The position numbers were made by a program, and so were the translations under genes. Under the pieces are notes generated by a model. It ran no database searches, had not been told where the DNA came from, and saw only the letters and a program-made list of their open reading frames with translations. From positions 1,178,001-1,242,000 of the forward strand of contig NZ_CP049859.1 of NCBI RefSeq assembly GCF_011400295.1: a stretch of DNA of 64,000 bases. The letters are read 5' to 3'. Shown in pieces: positions 43,099 to 52,858 of the stretch (positions within the stretch are counted from its first letter, which is position 1; each line of letters begins with the position of its first letter). The DNA is from Erysipelothrix sp. HDW6A. Lineage in GTDB: Bacteria > Bacillota_I > Bacilli_A > Erysipelotrichales > Erysipelotrichaceae.

Positions 43099-44297
43099 GT
43101 AAAGTATTATCAATAAATGCAGGAAGTAGTTCATTAAAGTTTCAGTTATTAGAAATGCCTGAAGCAGAAGTTTTAGTAAATGGTATTGTAGAGCGTATTG
43201 GATTGGATGATTCAATTATTACTTTCAAATACGATGGAAAGAAAGATACAAATGTTCTTGATATTCCAGACCACAAAGTAGCTGCAGATCTTGTTTTAGA
43301 AGGTTTAGTTTCAAAAGGAATTGTAACTGATCTTTCAACAATTATTGCCGCTGGTCACCGTGTTGTTCATGGTGGTGAATATTTCACAGGTTCTGTTGTT
43401 TGTGATGATTACTCAATTTCAAAAGTAGAAGAGTTAATCGATTTAGCTCCACTACATAACCATGCTAACTTAACAGGTTATTATGCATTCAAAGAAGCAT
43501 TACCAGATGCGACACATATCTTTACATTTGATACAGCGTTCCACCAAACAATGCCAGAAGAAGTATTTATGTATGCTTTACCATACGATTACTATACTGA
43601 TCTTGCAGTACGTCGTTATGGTGCTCATGGTGTTTCTCATGATTATGTATCAAAACGTACAGCAGAACTTATGGGACGTGATGAAAAAGGATTTAATGTT
43701 ATTACATTGCACTTAGGTAATGGTGCTTCAGCAAGTGCTGTTAAAGATGGTAAATGTGTTAACACATCTATGGGCTTTACTCCTCTAGCAGGTTTAATCA
43801 TGGGTACTCGTACTGGTGATTTAGATCCAGCAATCGTTACATATCTAATGCGTAAATTAAATATTACAGCTGAAGAAGTTCTTGATATCTTCAATAAGAA
43901 ATCAGGAATGGCAGGGGTTAGTGGAATTTCAAGTGACGCTCGTGATATTGAAAATGCTATTGAAAGTGGCAATGAACGTGCTATATTAACTCGTAAAATG
44001 TATGCTCAACGTGTCTTAGAATACGTGGGTGCTTATGCTCTTCAATTAGGACATGTAGATGCAATTGTATTTACAGCAGGACTTGGAGAAAATGATGGTG
44101 GAACACGTGAAGCAGTTCTTGATGTTATTGCTGAAGGTATGGGAATTGTTTACGATAAAGAACTTAATGCAAACTCAAGAGGTGACGAAGTATTGTTAAG
44201 TACTCCAGAATCTAAAGTTGCAGTTTGGGTTGTTCCGACAAATGAAGAATTGATGATTGCACGAGATGCATTCCGTATTCACAATGAACAAAACTAA
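43095..44297 (+). CDS. ackA: Acetate kinase
   Basis: Interconverts acetyl-phosphate and ADP with acetate and ATP, the energy-yielding end of acetate fermentation. The 400-residue protein contains both family signatures: VLSINAGSSSLKFQL at residues 4-18 and the FDTAFHQTMP region near residue 145. GARRYGAHG-like RRYGAHGVSH and GGTREAV are present as well. SD AGGAGG lies inside the end of ylxM and the ATG overlaps its stop (ATGA). No pta gene is adjacent. I see no cre site, so expression follows the smc operon. Confidence 0.97.
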   Translation: MSKVLSINAGSSSLKFQLLEMPEAEVLVNGIVERIGLDDSIITFKYDGKKDTNVLDIPDHKVAADLVLEGLVSKGIVTDLSTIIAAGHRVVHGGEYFTGSVVCDDYSISKVEELIDLAPLHNHANLTGYYAFKEALPDATHIFTFDTAFHQTMPEEVFMYALPYDYYTDLAVRRYGAHGVSHDYVSKRTAELMGRDEKGFNVITLHLGNGASASAVKDGKCVNTSMGFTPLAGLIMGTRTGDLDPAIVTYLMRKLNITAEEVLDIFNKKSGMAGVSGISSDARDIENAIESGNERAILTRKMYAQRVLEYVGAYALQLGHVDAIVFTAGLGENDGGTREAVLDVIAEGMGIVYDKELNANSRGDEVLLSTPESKVAVWVVPTNEELMIARDAFRIHNEQN

Positions 44298-45222
44298 AGA
44301 ACTTCAAAACTATATTGAGTCATTTGATACTATTGCTGTATTTCGCCATGTAAACCCAGATGGCGATGCACTAGGATCACAATTAGGGCTTGTTAAGTGG
44401 ATTCGTCATAACTATCCTGAGAAAACTGTTTATGCTCTTGGAAGTGATGATCACAATTATGAAATTTATGATGCGATGGATCAAGTTGATGAACTTGAGA
44501 ACTTCTTGGCTATTGTTGTAGATACTGCAAATAGACCAAGAGTTGACGATGATCGTTATCAATATGGCGATAAAATCATCAAAATTGATCATCACCTTAT
44601 TGTTGACGAGTATGGCGACTTACAGATCGTAGATATTGACCGAGGAAGTGCTTGTGAAATCGTAACAGATCTTTTGCGTGAGATGGATAAATCATTTACA
44701 CCAGAGATTAGTAAAATGCTACTTAGTGGAATTTTGACAGATACCTTACGTTTTTCAATTGAGAAAACCTCAGGTAAAACTCTTGATTCTGCTGCATACT
44801 TAGTAAGCCAAGGTGCAAACATTAGTATGATCCAACAAGAGCTCTTTACACAACCTCGTTTTATCTTTGAATTAAAAGCGAAATTAATGTCACATGTTAA
44901 AGTTAAAAATAACTTGGCATACTTATTCTTAGATGCAGAGGAGTTAAATTCCTTAGGAGTATCTTGGAAGGATGTTAAAGCTCAAGTTAATATGATGTCC
45001 AATGTGGATGAGTTCCATATTTGGGTTGTAATAACAGAGAATACTGATGAGAATTTCGAAGTGTCTATTCGTTCACGCAGAAATACAATTAACGACATTG
45101 CGGAGAGCTATGGAGGAGGCGGACATCGTCTTGCTTCAGGAGTTTCCGGACTTACACGCGACCAAGCTTTATCGGTAATTGAAGATTTAGCAAAGAGAAG
45201 CTTAGAAGACTATACTGCATAG
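44284..45222 (+). CDS. nrnA: Bifunctional oligoribonuclease/pAp phosphatase (DHH family)
   Basis: Degrades short RNA oligonucleotides (nanoRNA) and dephosphorylates 3'-phosphoadenosine 5'-phosphate. The 312-residue protein has the DHH-family motifs: HVNPDGDALGS near residue 25, VVDTAN, IDHH (Asp102-His104), and the DHHA1 motif GGGHRLASGV near residue 279. The ATG at 44284 lies within the last codons of ackA (14-base overlap); an earlier in-frame start is less plausible. A hairpin overlaps its stop codon and ends the smc operon. Confidence 0.94.
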   Translation: MNKTKELQNYIESFDTIAVFRHVNPDGDALGSQLGLVKWIRHNYPEKTVYALGSDDHNYEIYDAMDQVDELENFLAIVVDTANRPRVDDDRYQYGDKIIKIDHHLIVDEYGDLQIVDIDRGSACEIVTDLLREMDKSFTPEISKMLLSGILTDTLRFSIEKTSGKTLDSAAYLVSQGANISMIQQELFTQPRFIFELKAKLMSHVKVKNNLAYLFLDAEELNSLGVSWKDVKAQVNMMSNVDEFHIWVVITENTDENFEVSIRSRRNTINDIAESYGGGGHRLASGVSGLTRDQALSVIEDLAKRSLEDYTA

Positions 45223-45233
45223 TCTTCTTTTTC
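45204..45233 (+). terminator. Terminator of the smc-nrnA operon
   Basis: AGAAGACTAT (45204-45213) pairs perfectly with ATAGTCTTCT (45219-45228), followed by TTTTCT. It includes the nrnA stop codon. Confidence 0.88.
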
Positions 45234-45263
45234 TATATTTTGTCGATAATTATGACATTCACA

Positions 45264-45272
45264 TGATATAAT
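45264..45272 (+). promoter_or_regulatory. Extended -10 promoter of the ZIP-galE-dnaE operon
   Basis: TGATATAAT is an extended -10 element 27 bases before the transporter ATG. No good -35 is seen at 17 bases, which extended -10 promoters can tolerate. Confidence 0.55.
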
Positions 45273-45298
45273 AATACAAACGGAGGGGTGGTCGTTGA

Positions 45299-46117
45299 AT
45301 GGAATGGTTTATAAGCCTTAGCCCAGTTGTTCAAGCCCTGTTAGCTACATTATTTACATGGGCTGTTACTGCTTTAGGCTCAGCTACTGTATTTTTCTTT
45401 AAAACGATTAACAAGAAGGTTTTAAATCTAATGTTAGGATTTGCTTCTGGAGTTATGATTGCAGCAAGTTTTTGGTCACTGTTAGCACCTGCTATTGAGA
45501 TGACTGAGAATTTAAATCAGAACCCATTAGTTGTTGTAACGCTTGGTTTTCTGAGTGGAGGAGCTTTTCTCTATTTAGCAGATAAAGTGTTGCCTCACTT
45601 ACACTTAGGTTTAAAGACTTCACAAGCAGAAGGTATTAAAACTGGATGGCAACGTTCGGTTCTTCTGGTATTGGCAATTACCTTACACAATATCCCAGAA
45701 GGTCTAGCGGTTGGTGTTGCTTTTGGTGCGGCAGCTTTAGGTCTTCCAAGTGCGACTCTAGCAGGAGCAATTGCTTTAGGTATTGGTATTGGACTTCAAA
45801 ACTTTCCAGAAGGGGCTGCTGTATCAATTCCATTACGAAGAGAAGGGATGAGCCGTAGGAAAGCATTTCTTTATGGTCAAGCTTCTGGTATCGTTGAACC
45901 CTTTGCAGGTGTATTAGGAGCACTAGCGGTTGTTAGGATGCAAACTATTCTTCCTTTTGCGCTTGCGTTTGCTGCAGGTGCAATGATATTTGTAGTTGTG
46001 GAAGAACTGATTCCTGAAGCCCATGCTGGTGGAGGAAGTTCTGGTACAGATATAGCTACAGTGGGATGTCTTATTGGTTTTGCAATCATGATGTTATTAG
46101 ATGTTGGATTAGGATAG
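45299..46117 (+). CDS. ZIP-family divalent metal transporter
   Basis: A 272-residue membrane protein with about eight segments that imports zinc or related divalent cations. The two metal-binding helices are present: [12 protein letters not shown] near residues 130-141 and [11 protein letters not shown] near residues 167-177. A third motif, [11 protein letters not shown], lies near residue 237. It belongs to the ZupT/GufA branch. It heads a run of closely spaced genes (galE starts 10 bases after its stop). The SD is GGAGGGG at a rather long 12-base spacing. Metal preference cannot be read from the sequence. Confidence 0.92.
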   Translation: MEWFISLSPVVQALLATLFTWAVTALGSATVFFFKTINKKVLNLMLGFASGVMIAASFWSLLAPAIEMTENLNQNPLVVVTLGFLSGGAFLYLADKVLPHLHLGLKTSQAEGIKTGWQRSVLLVLAITLHNIPEGLAVGVAFGAAALGLPSATLAGAIALGIGIGLQNFPEGAAVSIPLRREGMSRRKAFLYGQASGIVEPFAGVLGALAVVRMQTILPFALAFAAGAMIFVVVEELIPEAHAGGGSSGTDIATVGCLIGFAIMMLLDVGLG

Positions 46118-46127
46118 GAGAAAATCT

Positions 46128-47147
46128 ATGAAAGTATTAGTTACAGGCGGTGCAGGATATATTGGAAGTCATACATGTGTATCATTATTAGAAGGTGGTC
46201 ACGAGGTTATTATTGTGGATGATTTTTCAAACTCAAGTTTAGAATCGATTCGACGTGTAGAAAAAATCACAGGACACAAATTGACAGTTTATGAAGTCGA
46301 TTTGAAAGACTATGAAGCAATCAATGATGTCTTTGAACGTGAAACAGTGGATTCAGTTATTCATTTTGCTGCTTACAAAGCAGTTGGTGAATCAGTTTCA
46401 AAGCCAATTGAATATTATACAAACAATATTTCAGGTACACTAAACCTTTTAGATGTTATGAGAAAGCATAATGTAAAAAACTTCGTATTTAGTTCATCAG
46501 CAACGGTGTATGGCGATCCAATCACAAACCCAATTACCGAAGATTTTGCATTATCAACAACAAACCCTTACGGTTCTACAAAACTTATGACAGAGATGAT
46601 CCTCAAAGATATCTATGTTGCAGATAATGAATGGAATATTGTAATACTACGTTACTTTAACCCAATTGGAGCGCATGAGAGTGGATTGATTGGTGAAGAT
46701 CCAGCAGGTATTCCTAATAATCTTGTTCCATATATTGCTCAAGTTGCAGTTGGTAAACGTGAAAAATTATCAGTCTTTGGTAATGATTACGATACCCATG
46801 ATGGAACTGGTGTACGTGACTATATTCACGTTGTAGACCTTGCAGAAGGACATGTTGCTGCAATTTCAGCGCTTGCTAAAAATTCTGGACTTGTAGTTTA
46901 TAACTTAGGAACAGGACATGGTTATTCTGTCTTAGATATCGTTAAGGCATATGAAAAAGCGTCAGGGGTAGAAATTCCTTACGTAATTGAAGCAAGACGT
47001 CCTGGTGATATTGCTACTTGTTATGCTGATCCAAGTTTAGCTAAGAATGAATTAAATTGGGAAGCAAAACGAGATTTAAATACAATGTGTGTTGATTCTT
47101 GGCGTTGGCAAAGTATGAATCCTAACGGATATACAAGCGAAAATTAA
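46128..47147 (+). CDS. galE: UDP-glucose 4-epimerase
   Basis: Interconverts UDP-glucose and UDP-galactose for galactose use and glycan synthesis. The 339-residue short-chain dehydrogenase-fold protein binds NAD through VTGGAGYIGSH (residues 4-14). It has the catalytic Ser/Tyr/Lys set in SSSATVYG and NPYGSTKLMTE (Tyr and Lys four residues apart). Sugar-binding NPIGAH and the C-terminal RRPGDIATCYAD are also present. It lies between a metal transporter and dnaE without other galactose genes, so cell-envelope glycan supply is more likely than galactose catabolism. Confidence 0.95.
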   Translation: MKVLVTGGAGYIGSHTCVSLLEGGHEVIIVDDFSNSSLESIRRVEKITGHKLTVYEVDLKDYEAINDVFERETVDSVIHFAAYKAVGESVSKPIEYYTNNISGTLNLLDVMRKHNVKNFVFSSSATVYGDPITNPITEDFALSTTNPYGSTKLMTEMILKDIYVADNEWNIVILRYFNPIGAHESGLIGEDPAGIPNNLVPYIAQVAVGKREKLSVFGNDYDTHDGTGVRDYIHVVDLAEGHVAAISALAKNSGLVVYNLGTGHGYSVLDIVKAYEKASGVEIPYVIEARRPGDIATCYADPSLAKNELNWEAKRDLNTMCVDSWRWQSMNPNGYTSEN

Positions 47148-47166
47148 TATTTAATGAAAGGGAAGT

Positions 47167-50100
47167 ATGATTCACTTACATGTTAGAAGCTCCTATTCAC
47201 TACTACGTGGATTAATGGATGTTAATACAATTGTAAGACTTGCAAAGGAACATGATATGTCTGCGATAGCACTCACAGACTATCATGTCCTTTTTGGTGC
47301 ACTCAATTTCCAGAAAGCTTGCGAAAAGGCAGGGGTAAAACCTATTTTCGGAATAGAAGTCACTATAGAAGATTACACCTCAACATTAATTGCTAAAAAC
47401 AATCGTGGATATCAAGGACTAATGACCTTATCTTACAAACTAAGTAAAGATGGGAAAATATCCTTAGAGGATATCACGCCTTATCGAAATGATGTAATTT
47501 TTATTGCTCACTCAGAGAACGGTCCTTTTGAAGCCTCATTGCTATCACAAGACAATGAGGCAGTGGTTAGTGTGTTAATGGATTTAAAGGAAAAATTCCC
47601 TCATTTATTTGTTGGTTTATCACACCAAGAGTCCAGTTTCTTTAGAGAATCGAATCGAGTTCTAGAGAGATTATCAGAGTCTTTAGATATTGATGTTGTT
47701 GCATTCTCAAAAGTATATTATGAAAAACCAGAAGATGAAGAAACATACCGTGTAGTTCAAGCCATTGATAAGGGTACCTTTATTGATGACAAAACACTTG
47801 TGTCCGCACCAAATCGTAACTTCTATTCACCTGAAATTATGTCAGAACGTTATTCTGAGGTTCAAATCAAAAATACTAAGGTCATTGCTGACATGTGTAA
47901 CGTTGATGTTTTTGCAATCACGACAAGACTCCCACGCTTTGATACTGGGCAAGAAGCAGACAATGCTGTCTTCTTAACAAAACTTAGTGAGTTTGGATTG
48001 TCAAGACGACTCAAAAATCAAGTTACAGAGACCTATAGAAAACGTCTGGCTTATGAACTATCTATTATCAATGGAATGTCTTTTACTGACTATTTCTTAA
48101 TTGTATATGATGTGATTCGCTATGGAAAAAAAGAAGGAATCTATGTCGGTCCTGGACGTGGTAGTGCTGCCGGATCACTAGTTGCCTATAGCCTTGGTAT
48201 TACCGAAGTTGATCCATTAGAATATGGACTTCTTTTCGAACGTTTTCTTAATCCGGAACGTATCTCAATGCCAGATATCGATATAGATTTCCCTGACAAC
48301 AAACGACAGGATGTTATTGATTATATGATTTCAAAATATGGACACGATCATGTTGCTCATATTGTTACGTTTGGAACCTTGAAAGCCAGACAAGCATTTC
48401 GTGATGTTGGTCGAGTATTTCAAATACCAGTCCGTAAGGTTGATACGATTACTAAATTAATTTCTGCGGATACCTTACAAGAAAATTATGATAATGTTCC
48501 AAAGTTTAGAACAAGTATTAACGCAGATAGAAGCTTGCAACAGGTCTTCGAAGTAAGTAAATCTGTTGAAGGCTTAATGCGACATACTTCACTACATGCT
48601 GCGGGTATTGTTTTATCTTCTGTACCTTTGCTTGATGTCGTACCGTTACTATCCATGCCAGATGCAATGGATGTTAGTCAGTATGATATGACTCATCTGG
48701 AAGAAATAGGATTGGTAAAGATTGATTTTCTAGGACTTAGAAACCTAACTATTATTGATTCCATTGTTCGTGATATCAATAAACATAAGAAGTTTAGTAT
48801 CATGGATATACCCTTAAATGATGCAGCTGCATATTCTCTAATCTCACAAGGGGACACGATTGGGATATTTCAACTAGAATCAGATGGAATGAAAAACTTA
48901 TTGAGGAAAATGAAACCTCGACAGTTTACAGATATTGTTGATGCTATTGCTTTATATCGACCTGGTCCAATGGAAAACATACCGTTGTATCTAGAGTCGA
49001 GAAATAACCCTGATAAAGTTACGTATCTTCACCCAAACCTTAAAGAAATTACTGAATCAACCTATGGAGTTCTAATATATCAAGAGCAAATCATGCAGGT
49101 TGCCCAAGTTATGGCTGGCTTTAGTCTTGCTCGTGCTGATATTCTTAGAAAAGCAATGGGTAAAAAGGATGCTAAAGAACTTGGAAGTATGAAGCAAGAG
49201 TTTATTGAAGGCTGTATTGCAAATCAACACAGTTCCGAGCTTGCAGAAGCTTTGTTTGCGTTGATTGAGAAGTTTGCGAACTACGGTTTCAATAAATCTC
49301 ACTCGGTTGCATATGGTCTTATTAGTTATCAAATGGCTTATTTAAAGGCAAATTATTCACTGCTTTTCTATGCATATTTACTTACAAGTGTTATTAGCAG
49401 CGATTCTAAAACCAATCAGTACATTGATGAATGTCGAAGAAGAAATCATATTGTCTTAGGTCCACATTTATCTCAAAGTACAAATATCTATGCAATTGAA
49501 GATAATAAGCTAAGAGTTCCTTTAACGCTCGTTAAAGGGGTTTCTAAGAATATTGCGCAAGTTATTATTGAAGAACGCAAACAAAATGGCCACTACCAAT
49601 CATATTATGACGCAATCAGTCGCTTAAATTTAGTTGGTATTAAGAGGAGTCATTTTGAACTTCTAATTAAAGCTGGTGCTTTTGATTTCTTTGGTTACAA
49701 TCGGCCATCAATGATTCAGTCACTTGATGAAGCATTACAATATGCAGGAATAATAAAAGTAGAAAAGGCTGATCAAAGATATTTAAACTTTGATTTAGTG
49801 AGTGAACCACTTTTCACTGAAGTAGCTGATAATTTACGTCAAGACCTCAGTGATGAATATGATGTCCTAGGTATTTACTTCTCCCAACATCCTGCAGTAA
49901 GTCTTAAACAGAAACATAACACTGATTCTGTAGCAACGATTCAAAAAAGAGATGAACCGTACCGCGTTATCGCAATGATTGATAGGGTAAAGACACATCG
50001 TGCTAAGAATGGGCAGATGATGGCATTTATTGCTTGTAGTGATGATACAGGTAGTATTGAAGCTGTGGTTTTCTCGAATGTGTATGAAAAAGCCAAAGAT

Positions 50101-50193
50101 ATTCTAGCTGTAGGAAATCTTGTGTTAATTAAGGGAAATTATCGTAAAGAAGGCTCATTCATTGTGAATGACATGCTTAAGTTTGAAAGTTAG
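47167..50193 (+). CDS. dnaE: DNA polymerase III alpha subunit (DnaE)
   Basis: A replicative family C polymerase. The 1,008-residue protein opens with a PHP domain (MIHLHVRSSYSLL). The catalytic acidic pair lies in MPDIDIDFPD (Asp370 and Asp372), with RPGPMENIPLY and a C-terminal OB fold (IEAVVFSNVYEKA). It is a DnaE, not PolC: the PHP domain is N-terminal and uninterrupted by an exonuclease domain. In Firmicutes DnaE extends primers before hand-off to PolC. It is about 100 residues shorter than B. subtilis DnaE. SD AAAGGGAAG. Confidence 0.95.
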   Translation: MIHLHVRSSYSLLRGLMDVNTIVRLAKEHDMSAIALTDYHVLFGALNFQKACEKAGVKPIFGIEVTIEDYTSTLIAKNNRGYQGLMTLSYKLSKDGKISLEDITPYRNDVIFIAHSENGPFEASLLSQDNEAVVSVLMDLKEKFPHLFVGLSHQESSFFRESNRVLERLSESLDIDVVAFSKVYYEKPEDEETYRVVQAIDKGTFIDDKTLVSAPNRNFYSPEIMSERYSEVQIKNTKVIADMCNVDVFAITTRLPRFDTGQEADNAVFLTKLSEFGLSRRLKNQVTETYRKRLAYELSIINGMSFTDYFLIVYDVIRYGKKEGIYVGPGRGSAAGSLVAYSLGITEVDPLEYGLLFERFLNPERISMPDIDIDFPDNKRQDVIDYMISKYGHDHVAHIVTFGTLKARQAFRDVGRVFQIPVRKVDTITKLISADTLQENYDNVPKFRTSINADRSLQQVFEVSKSVEGLMRHTSLHAAGIVLSSVPLLDVVPLLSMPDAMDVSQYDMTHLEEIGLVKIDFLGLRNLTIIDSIVRDINKHKKFSIMDIPLNDAAAYSLISQGDTIGIFQLESDGMKNLLRKMKPRQFTDIVDAIALYRPGPMENIPLYLESRNNPDKVTYLHPNLKEITESTYGVLIYQEQIMQVAQVMAGFSLARADILRKAMGKKDAKELGSMKQEFIEGCIANQHSSELAEALFALIEKFANYGFNKSHSVAYGLISYQMAYLKANYSLLFYAYLLTSVISSDSKTNQYIDECRRRNHIVLGPHLSQSTNIYAIEDNKLRVPLTLVKGVSKNIAQVIIEERKQNGHYQSYYDAISRLNLVGIKRSHFELLIKAGAFDFFGYNRPSMIQSLDEALQYAGIIKVEKADQRYLNFDLVSEPLFTEVADNLRQDLSDEYDVLGIYFSQHPAVSLKQKHNTDSVATIQKRDEPYRVIAMIDRVKTHRAKNGQMMAFIACSDDTGSIEAVVFSNVYEKAKDILAVGNLVLIKGNYRKEGSFIVNDMLKFES

Positions 50194-50237
50194 TACCTAT
50201 ATCGTGTATGATAAAGAATATCACAAGAGGTGAAATT

Positions 50238-50906
50238 ATGATTAAATTTTTAATAGTAGATGACGAAGAAAAAATTAGAGATGTTGCGCATGAGTATGCA
50301 AAAGCATCTGGATTAGTATGTGAACAAGCATCTGATGGTGCTGAAGCAATAGAAATGATTAAAAATGAAGATTATGACGTTGTAGTACTCGATGTCATGA
50401 TGCCTAATGTTGATGGCTTCACAGCATGTAGAGAAATTAAGAAAATCAAAGATGTTCCTATTATTATGCTTTCAGCACGACAAGAAGAGTTTGATAAGCT
50501 GTTAGGTTTTGAATTAGGAATTGATGACTATGTCACAAAACCATTCTCTCCACGTGAATTAATGGCTCGTATTAAAGCAGTAGCTGAACGATCCAAAGGA
50601 TTAAAACATTCTGTCTATTCATTTAGTGGATTGGAAGTAGACATTACAGGTAGAAACTTAATTGTTGATGGAGAACGTATTAATGTAACTCCAAAAGAAT
50701 TTGATTTACTCGTATTTTTAATTCAACATAAAGATCAAGCCTTATCTCGAGATGTTCTTCTTGATAAAGTATGGAACTATAATTACTATGGCGACTACCG
50801 TACGGTAGATACACATATTAAGATGTTACGTCAGAATCTAGGACCTTATCGTGATTATATCGTAACTGTACGTGGTACAGGTTACAAGTTTGAAGTCCTT
50901 AACTAA
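50238..50906 (+). CDS. Two-component response regulator, OmpR/PhoB family
   Basis: A 222-residue regulator with a receiver domain and a winged-helix DNA-binding domain. The acidic pocket is DDEE at residues 9-12 and the phospho-acceptor is Asp52 in VVVLDVMMPN, with the conserved Lys in VTKPFSP. The effector domain contains TPKEFDLLVFL and TVDTHIKMLRQNL. The ATG at 50238 has SD AGAGGTGA; an upstream in-frame ATG is less well placed. It is co-transcribed with the kinase that follows. Target genes are unknown. Confidence 0.93.
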   Translation: MIKFLIVDDEEKIRDVAHEYAKASGLVCEQASDGAEAIEMIKNEDYDVVVLDVMMPNVDGFTACREIKKIKDVPIIMLSARQEEFDKLLGFELGIDDYVTKPFSPRELMARIKAVAERSKGLKHSVYSFSGLEVDITGRNLIVDGERINVTPKEFDLLVFLIQHKDQALSRDVLLDKVWNYNYYGDYRTVDTHIKMLRQNLGPYRDYIVTVRGTGYKFEVLN

Positions 50907-52365
50907 AAATATGGCATTTAGAATCTGGTTTTACTTCTTAATTTTAACCGGGTTCATGATGTTGTTTCTATGGATGCTTCAAATATCGTTTATTGGTCCA
51001 TATTACGAACGCAATCGTTTTCAGCTAATTCAATCAACTGTTACTGAAATCAACAGACAATTAGCTAAAGGCGATTTTTCTGCTGCAGAAAAGTCGATAT
51101 CTAAGACATTAACACAAGAAAACATGTGTGGTGTTATCTATAACAACCAAGGGTATCGTGTTCTTTTAGCAGCTGAAAACGGTAATAATTGTCACATCAC
51201 AAACTTATCGTCCAGTGCAGTTACAGAATACATATCAATGGTTAACAATTCAGCAACCAATGATTTCTCAATTCGATTTAATAGCGAGATATTTGAACAA
51301 GGTATGTATTTCTATGGGAAAATGATTACAGTCGATGATTTCGACTACTATGTATTCATTAATACTCCGATAGAATTGCTGGATTCTACAGTCTATGTAT
51401 TAAAAAGACAATTTGGACTCGTGGCTTTAGTTGTTTTCTCGGTAGCTACTTTGGTAACCTTTGTGTTATCAAGAAGGTTATCGCAACCTATAACTAAGAT
51501 TACCAAACAAGCCGAGAGATTAGCGCGAGGGGACTTGGATGTTTCCTTTGATGAACGAGAGTATACGGAAGTTGAGACTCTTTCATCTGCCTTAAACTAT
51601 GCAACGGATGAGTTCCGGAAGACTGATGAACTGCGTCGTGACTTGGTTGCTAACGTGAGTCATGATATTAAGACACCACTTACCATGATTAAAGCGTACG
51701 CTGAAATGATTGAAGATATTTCGGGTGATGATAAGGATATGCGAGAAAAGCACTTGGGAATTATTGTTGATGAAGCAAATCATTTGGAACGTCTCGTAAA
51801 CGATATGTTAACCTTGTCAAAATATGAATCTAAAGTCTTTGATGTTAAAGAGACGAAGTATCAGCTAAAAGAACAAGTAGATAGTACGTTCAGTCTTTTC
51901 CAAGTTTTAGATATTAATTTTATTAATGACGTGGATGAATCTATTATGGTAGAAGCTGACGAAATAAAGATGGGTCAAGTTCTTTATAACTTTGTAAATA
52001 ACGCGACTCGATATGTTGGTGACGATAAAACAATAGGTGTTACAGCGCATATATTAAAAAATACTCATGAAGTAGAAATATCGGTCATTGATAAGGGTCC
52101 GGGTATCTCACCAGAAATTATAGGTAATATCTGGGATCGTTATTACAAAATAGATAAGAATTATAGTCGTAGTGGTTCTAACTCAGGCTTAGGTCTTTCT
52201 ATTGTTCGAGCAATTTGTGAAGCAACGGGATCTAAGTATGGAGTTGAATCAGAACTTGGTAAGGGCTCAAGGTTCTATTACACCCTAAGATTAAGTGAAG
52301 AAGATTCTAAGAATAGAAAAGGCAAAAAAGAAAAGTCTGGTACTGTACGTAAAGACAGTATTTGA
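50890..52365 (+). CDS. Sensor histidine kinase
   Basis: Membrane kinase partner of the preceding regulator, about 491 residues. It has two membrane segments (about residues 11-35 and 175-197) flanking an extracytoplasmic sensor of about 140 residues with two cysteines. A HAMP domain, the H-box NVSHDIKTP (His258), and ATPase motifs NNATRYV, DKGPGIS and GLGLSIV follow. The start is uncertain: TTG at 50890 gives a basic lead-in to the first membrane segment, while ATG at 50911 lacks an SD. The lysine-rich C-terminal tail (NRKGKKEKSG) is unusual. The stimulus is unknown. Confidence 0.9.
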   Translation: MKSLTKNMAFRIWFYFLILTGFMMLFLWMLQISFIGPYYERNRFQLIQSTVTEINRQLAKGDFSAAEKSISKTLTQENMCGVIYNNQGYRVLLAAENGNNCHITNLSSSAVTEYISMVNNSATNDFSIRFNSEIFEQGMYFYGKMITVDDFDYYVFINTPIELLDSTVYVLKRQFGLVALVVFSVATLVTFVLSRRLSQPITKITKQAERLARGDLDVSFDEREYTEVETLSSALNYATDEFRKTDELRRDLVANVSHDIKTPLTMIKAYAEMIEDISGDDKDMREKHLGIIVDEANHLERLVNDMLTLSKYESKVFDVKETKYQLKEQVDSTFSLFQVLDINFINDVDESIMVEADEIKMGQVLYNFVNNATRYVGDDKTIGVTAHILKNTHEVEISVIDKGPGISPEIIGNIWDRYYKIDKNYSRSGSNSGLGLSIVRAICEATGSKYGVESELGKGSRFYYTLRLSEEDSKNRKGKKEKSGTVRKDSI

Positions 52366-52404
52366 ATCGAAGAGTAGTTAAAAGAAATTAAGTTATGTAG
52401 AAAT

Positions 52405-52433
52405 AGAGCTTTGTAATAGAAGCTCTTTAATTT
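52405..52433 (+). terminator. Probable terminator after the histidine kinase
   Basis: AGAGCTT (52405-52411) pairs with AAGCTCT (52420-52426), followed by TTAATTT. The T run is modest. The blaI promoter begins immediately after. Confidence 0.6.
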
Positions 52434-52470
52434 GACATTAACAACTACATGACGTAGTATTAAAACTACA
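52432..52470 (+). promoter_or_regulatory. Promoter and BlaI-type operator of the blaI / M56-M23 operon
   Basis: TTGACA (52432-52437), 17 bases and TAGTAT (52455-52460) form the promoter. The inverted repeat ACTAC-N5-GTAGT (52444-52458) overlaps its spacer and -10. A further half site, ACTACA (52465-52470), lies just downstream. The ACTACA/TGTAGT-like core and GTAGTATT flank match the style of BlaI/MecI operators, so the repressor encoded directly downstream probably controls its own operon. Confidence 0.7.
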
Positions 52471-52486
52471 AGGAGTAGGTGACTGT

Positions 52487-52858
52487 ATGAAAACTTTAAA
52501 ATCAATAAGTGAATCAGAACTAGAAATCATGGATTTACTGTGGCTTAAAGAGTCACAATATACTGCAAAAGAAATCCAGGAACTGTTAAGCGAAACCAAT
52601 GACTGGAAAATTACGACAGTACAGACGTTTTTAACAAGACTGGTTGATAAAGGCTATCTAAGTATTGAAAAAAGACACCGAGTTAATTACTATACGCCGA
52701 TTATCACACGAGATGAGGTCGCTTCAATGGAAGCAAAGCGTATCGTAAGTAATTTAAAAATGTCGTCGATGAGTGGATTGATAACGACCTTGATTGATGA
52801 AGATGGCCTTACTAACGCTGAAATTGATGAATTAAGAGAATGGTTGAAGACAAAATGA
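52487..52858 (+). CDS. blaI: BlaI/MecI-family transcriptional repressor
   Basis: A 123-residue winged-helix repressor. The N-terminal helix-turn-helix contains SESELEIMDLLW and KITTVQTFLTRLVDKGYL, the recognition-helix region characteristic of the BlaI/MecI/CopY group, and a C-terminal dimerisation region follows. In staphylococci such repressors are inactivated by cleavage triggered by a BlaR1/MecR1 sensor protease. Here the overlapping next gene (ATGA) encodes an M56 protease of that type. SD AAGGAG. A BlaI-like operator lies on its promoter. No beta-lactamase gene is present nearby. Confidence 0.92.
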   Translation: MKTLKSISESELEIMDLLWLKESQYTAKEIQELLSETNDWKITTVQTFLTRLVDKGYLSIEKRHRVNYYTPIITRDEVASMEAKRIVSNLKMSSMSGLITTLIDEDGLTNAEIDELREWLKTK

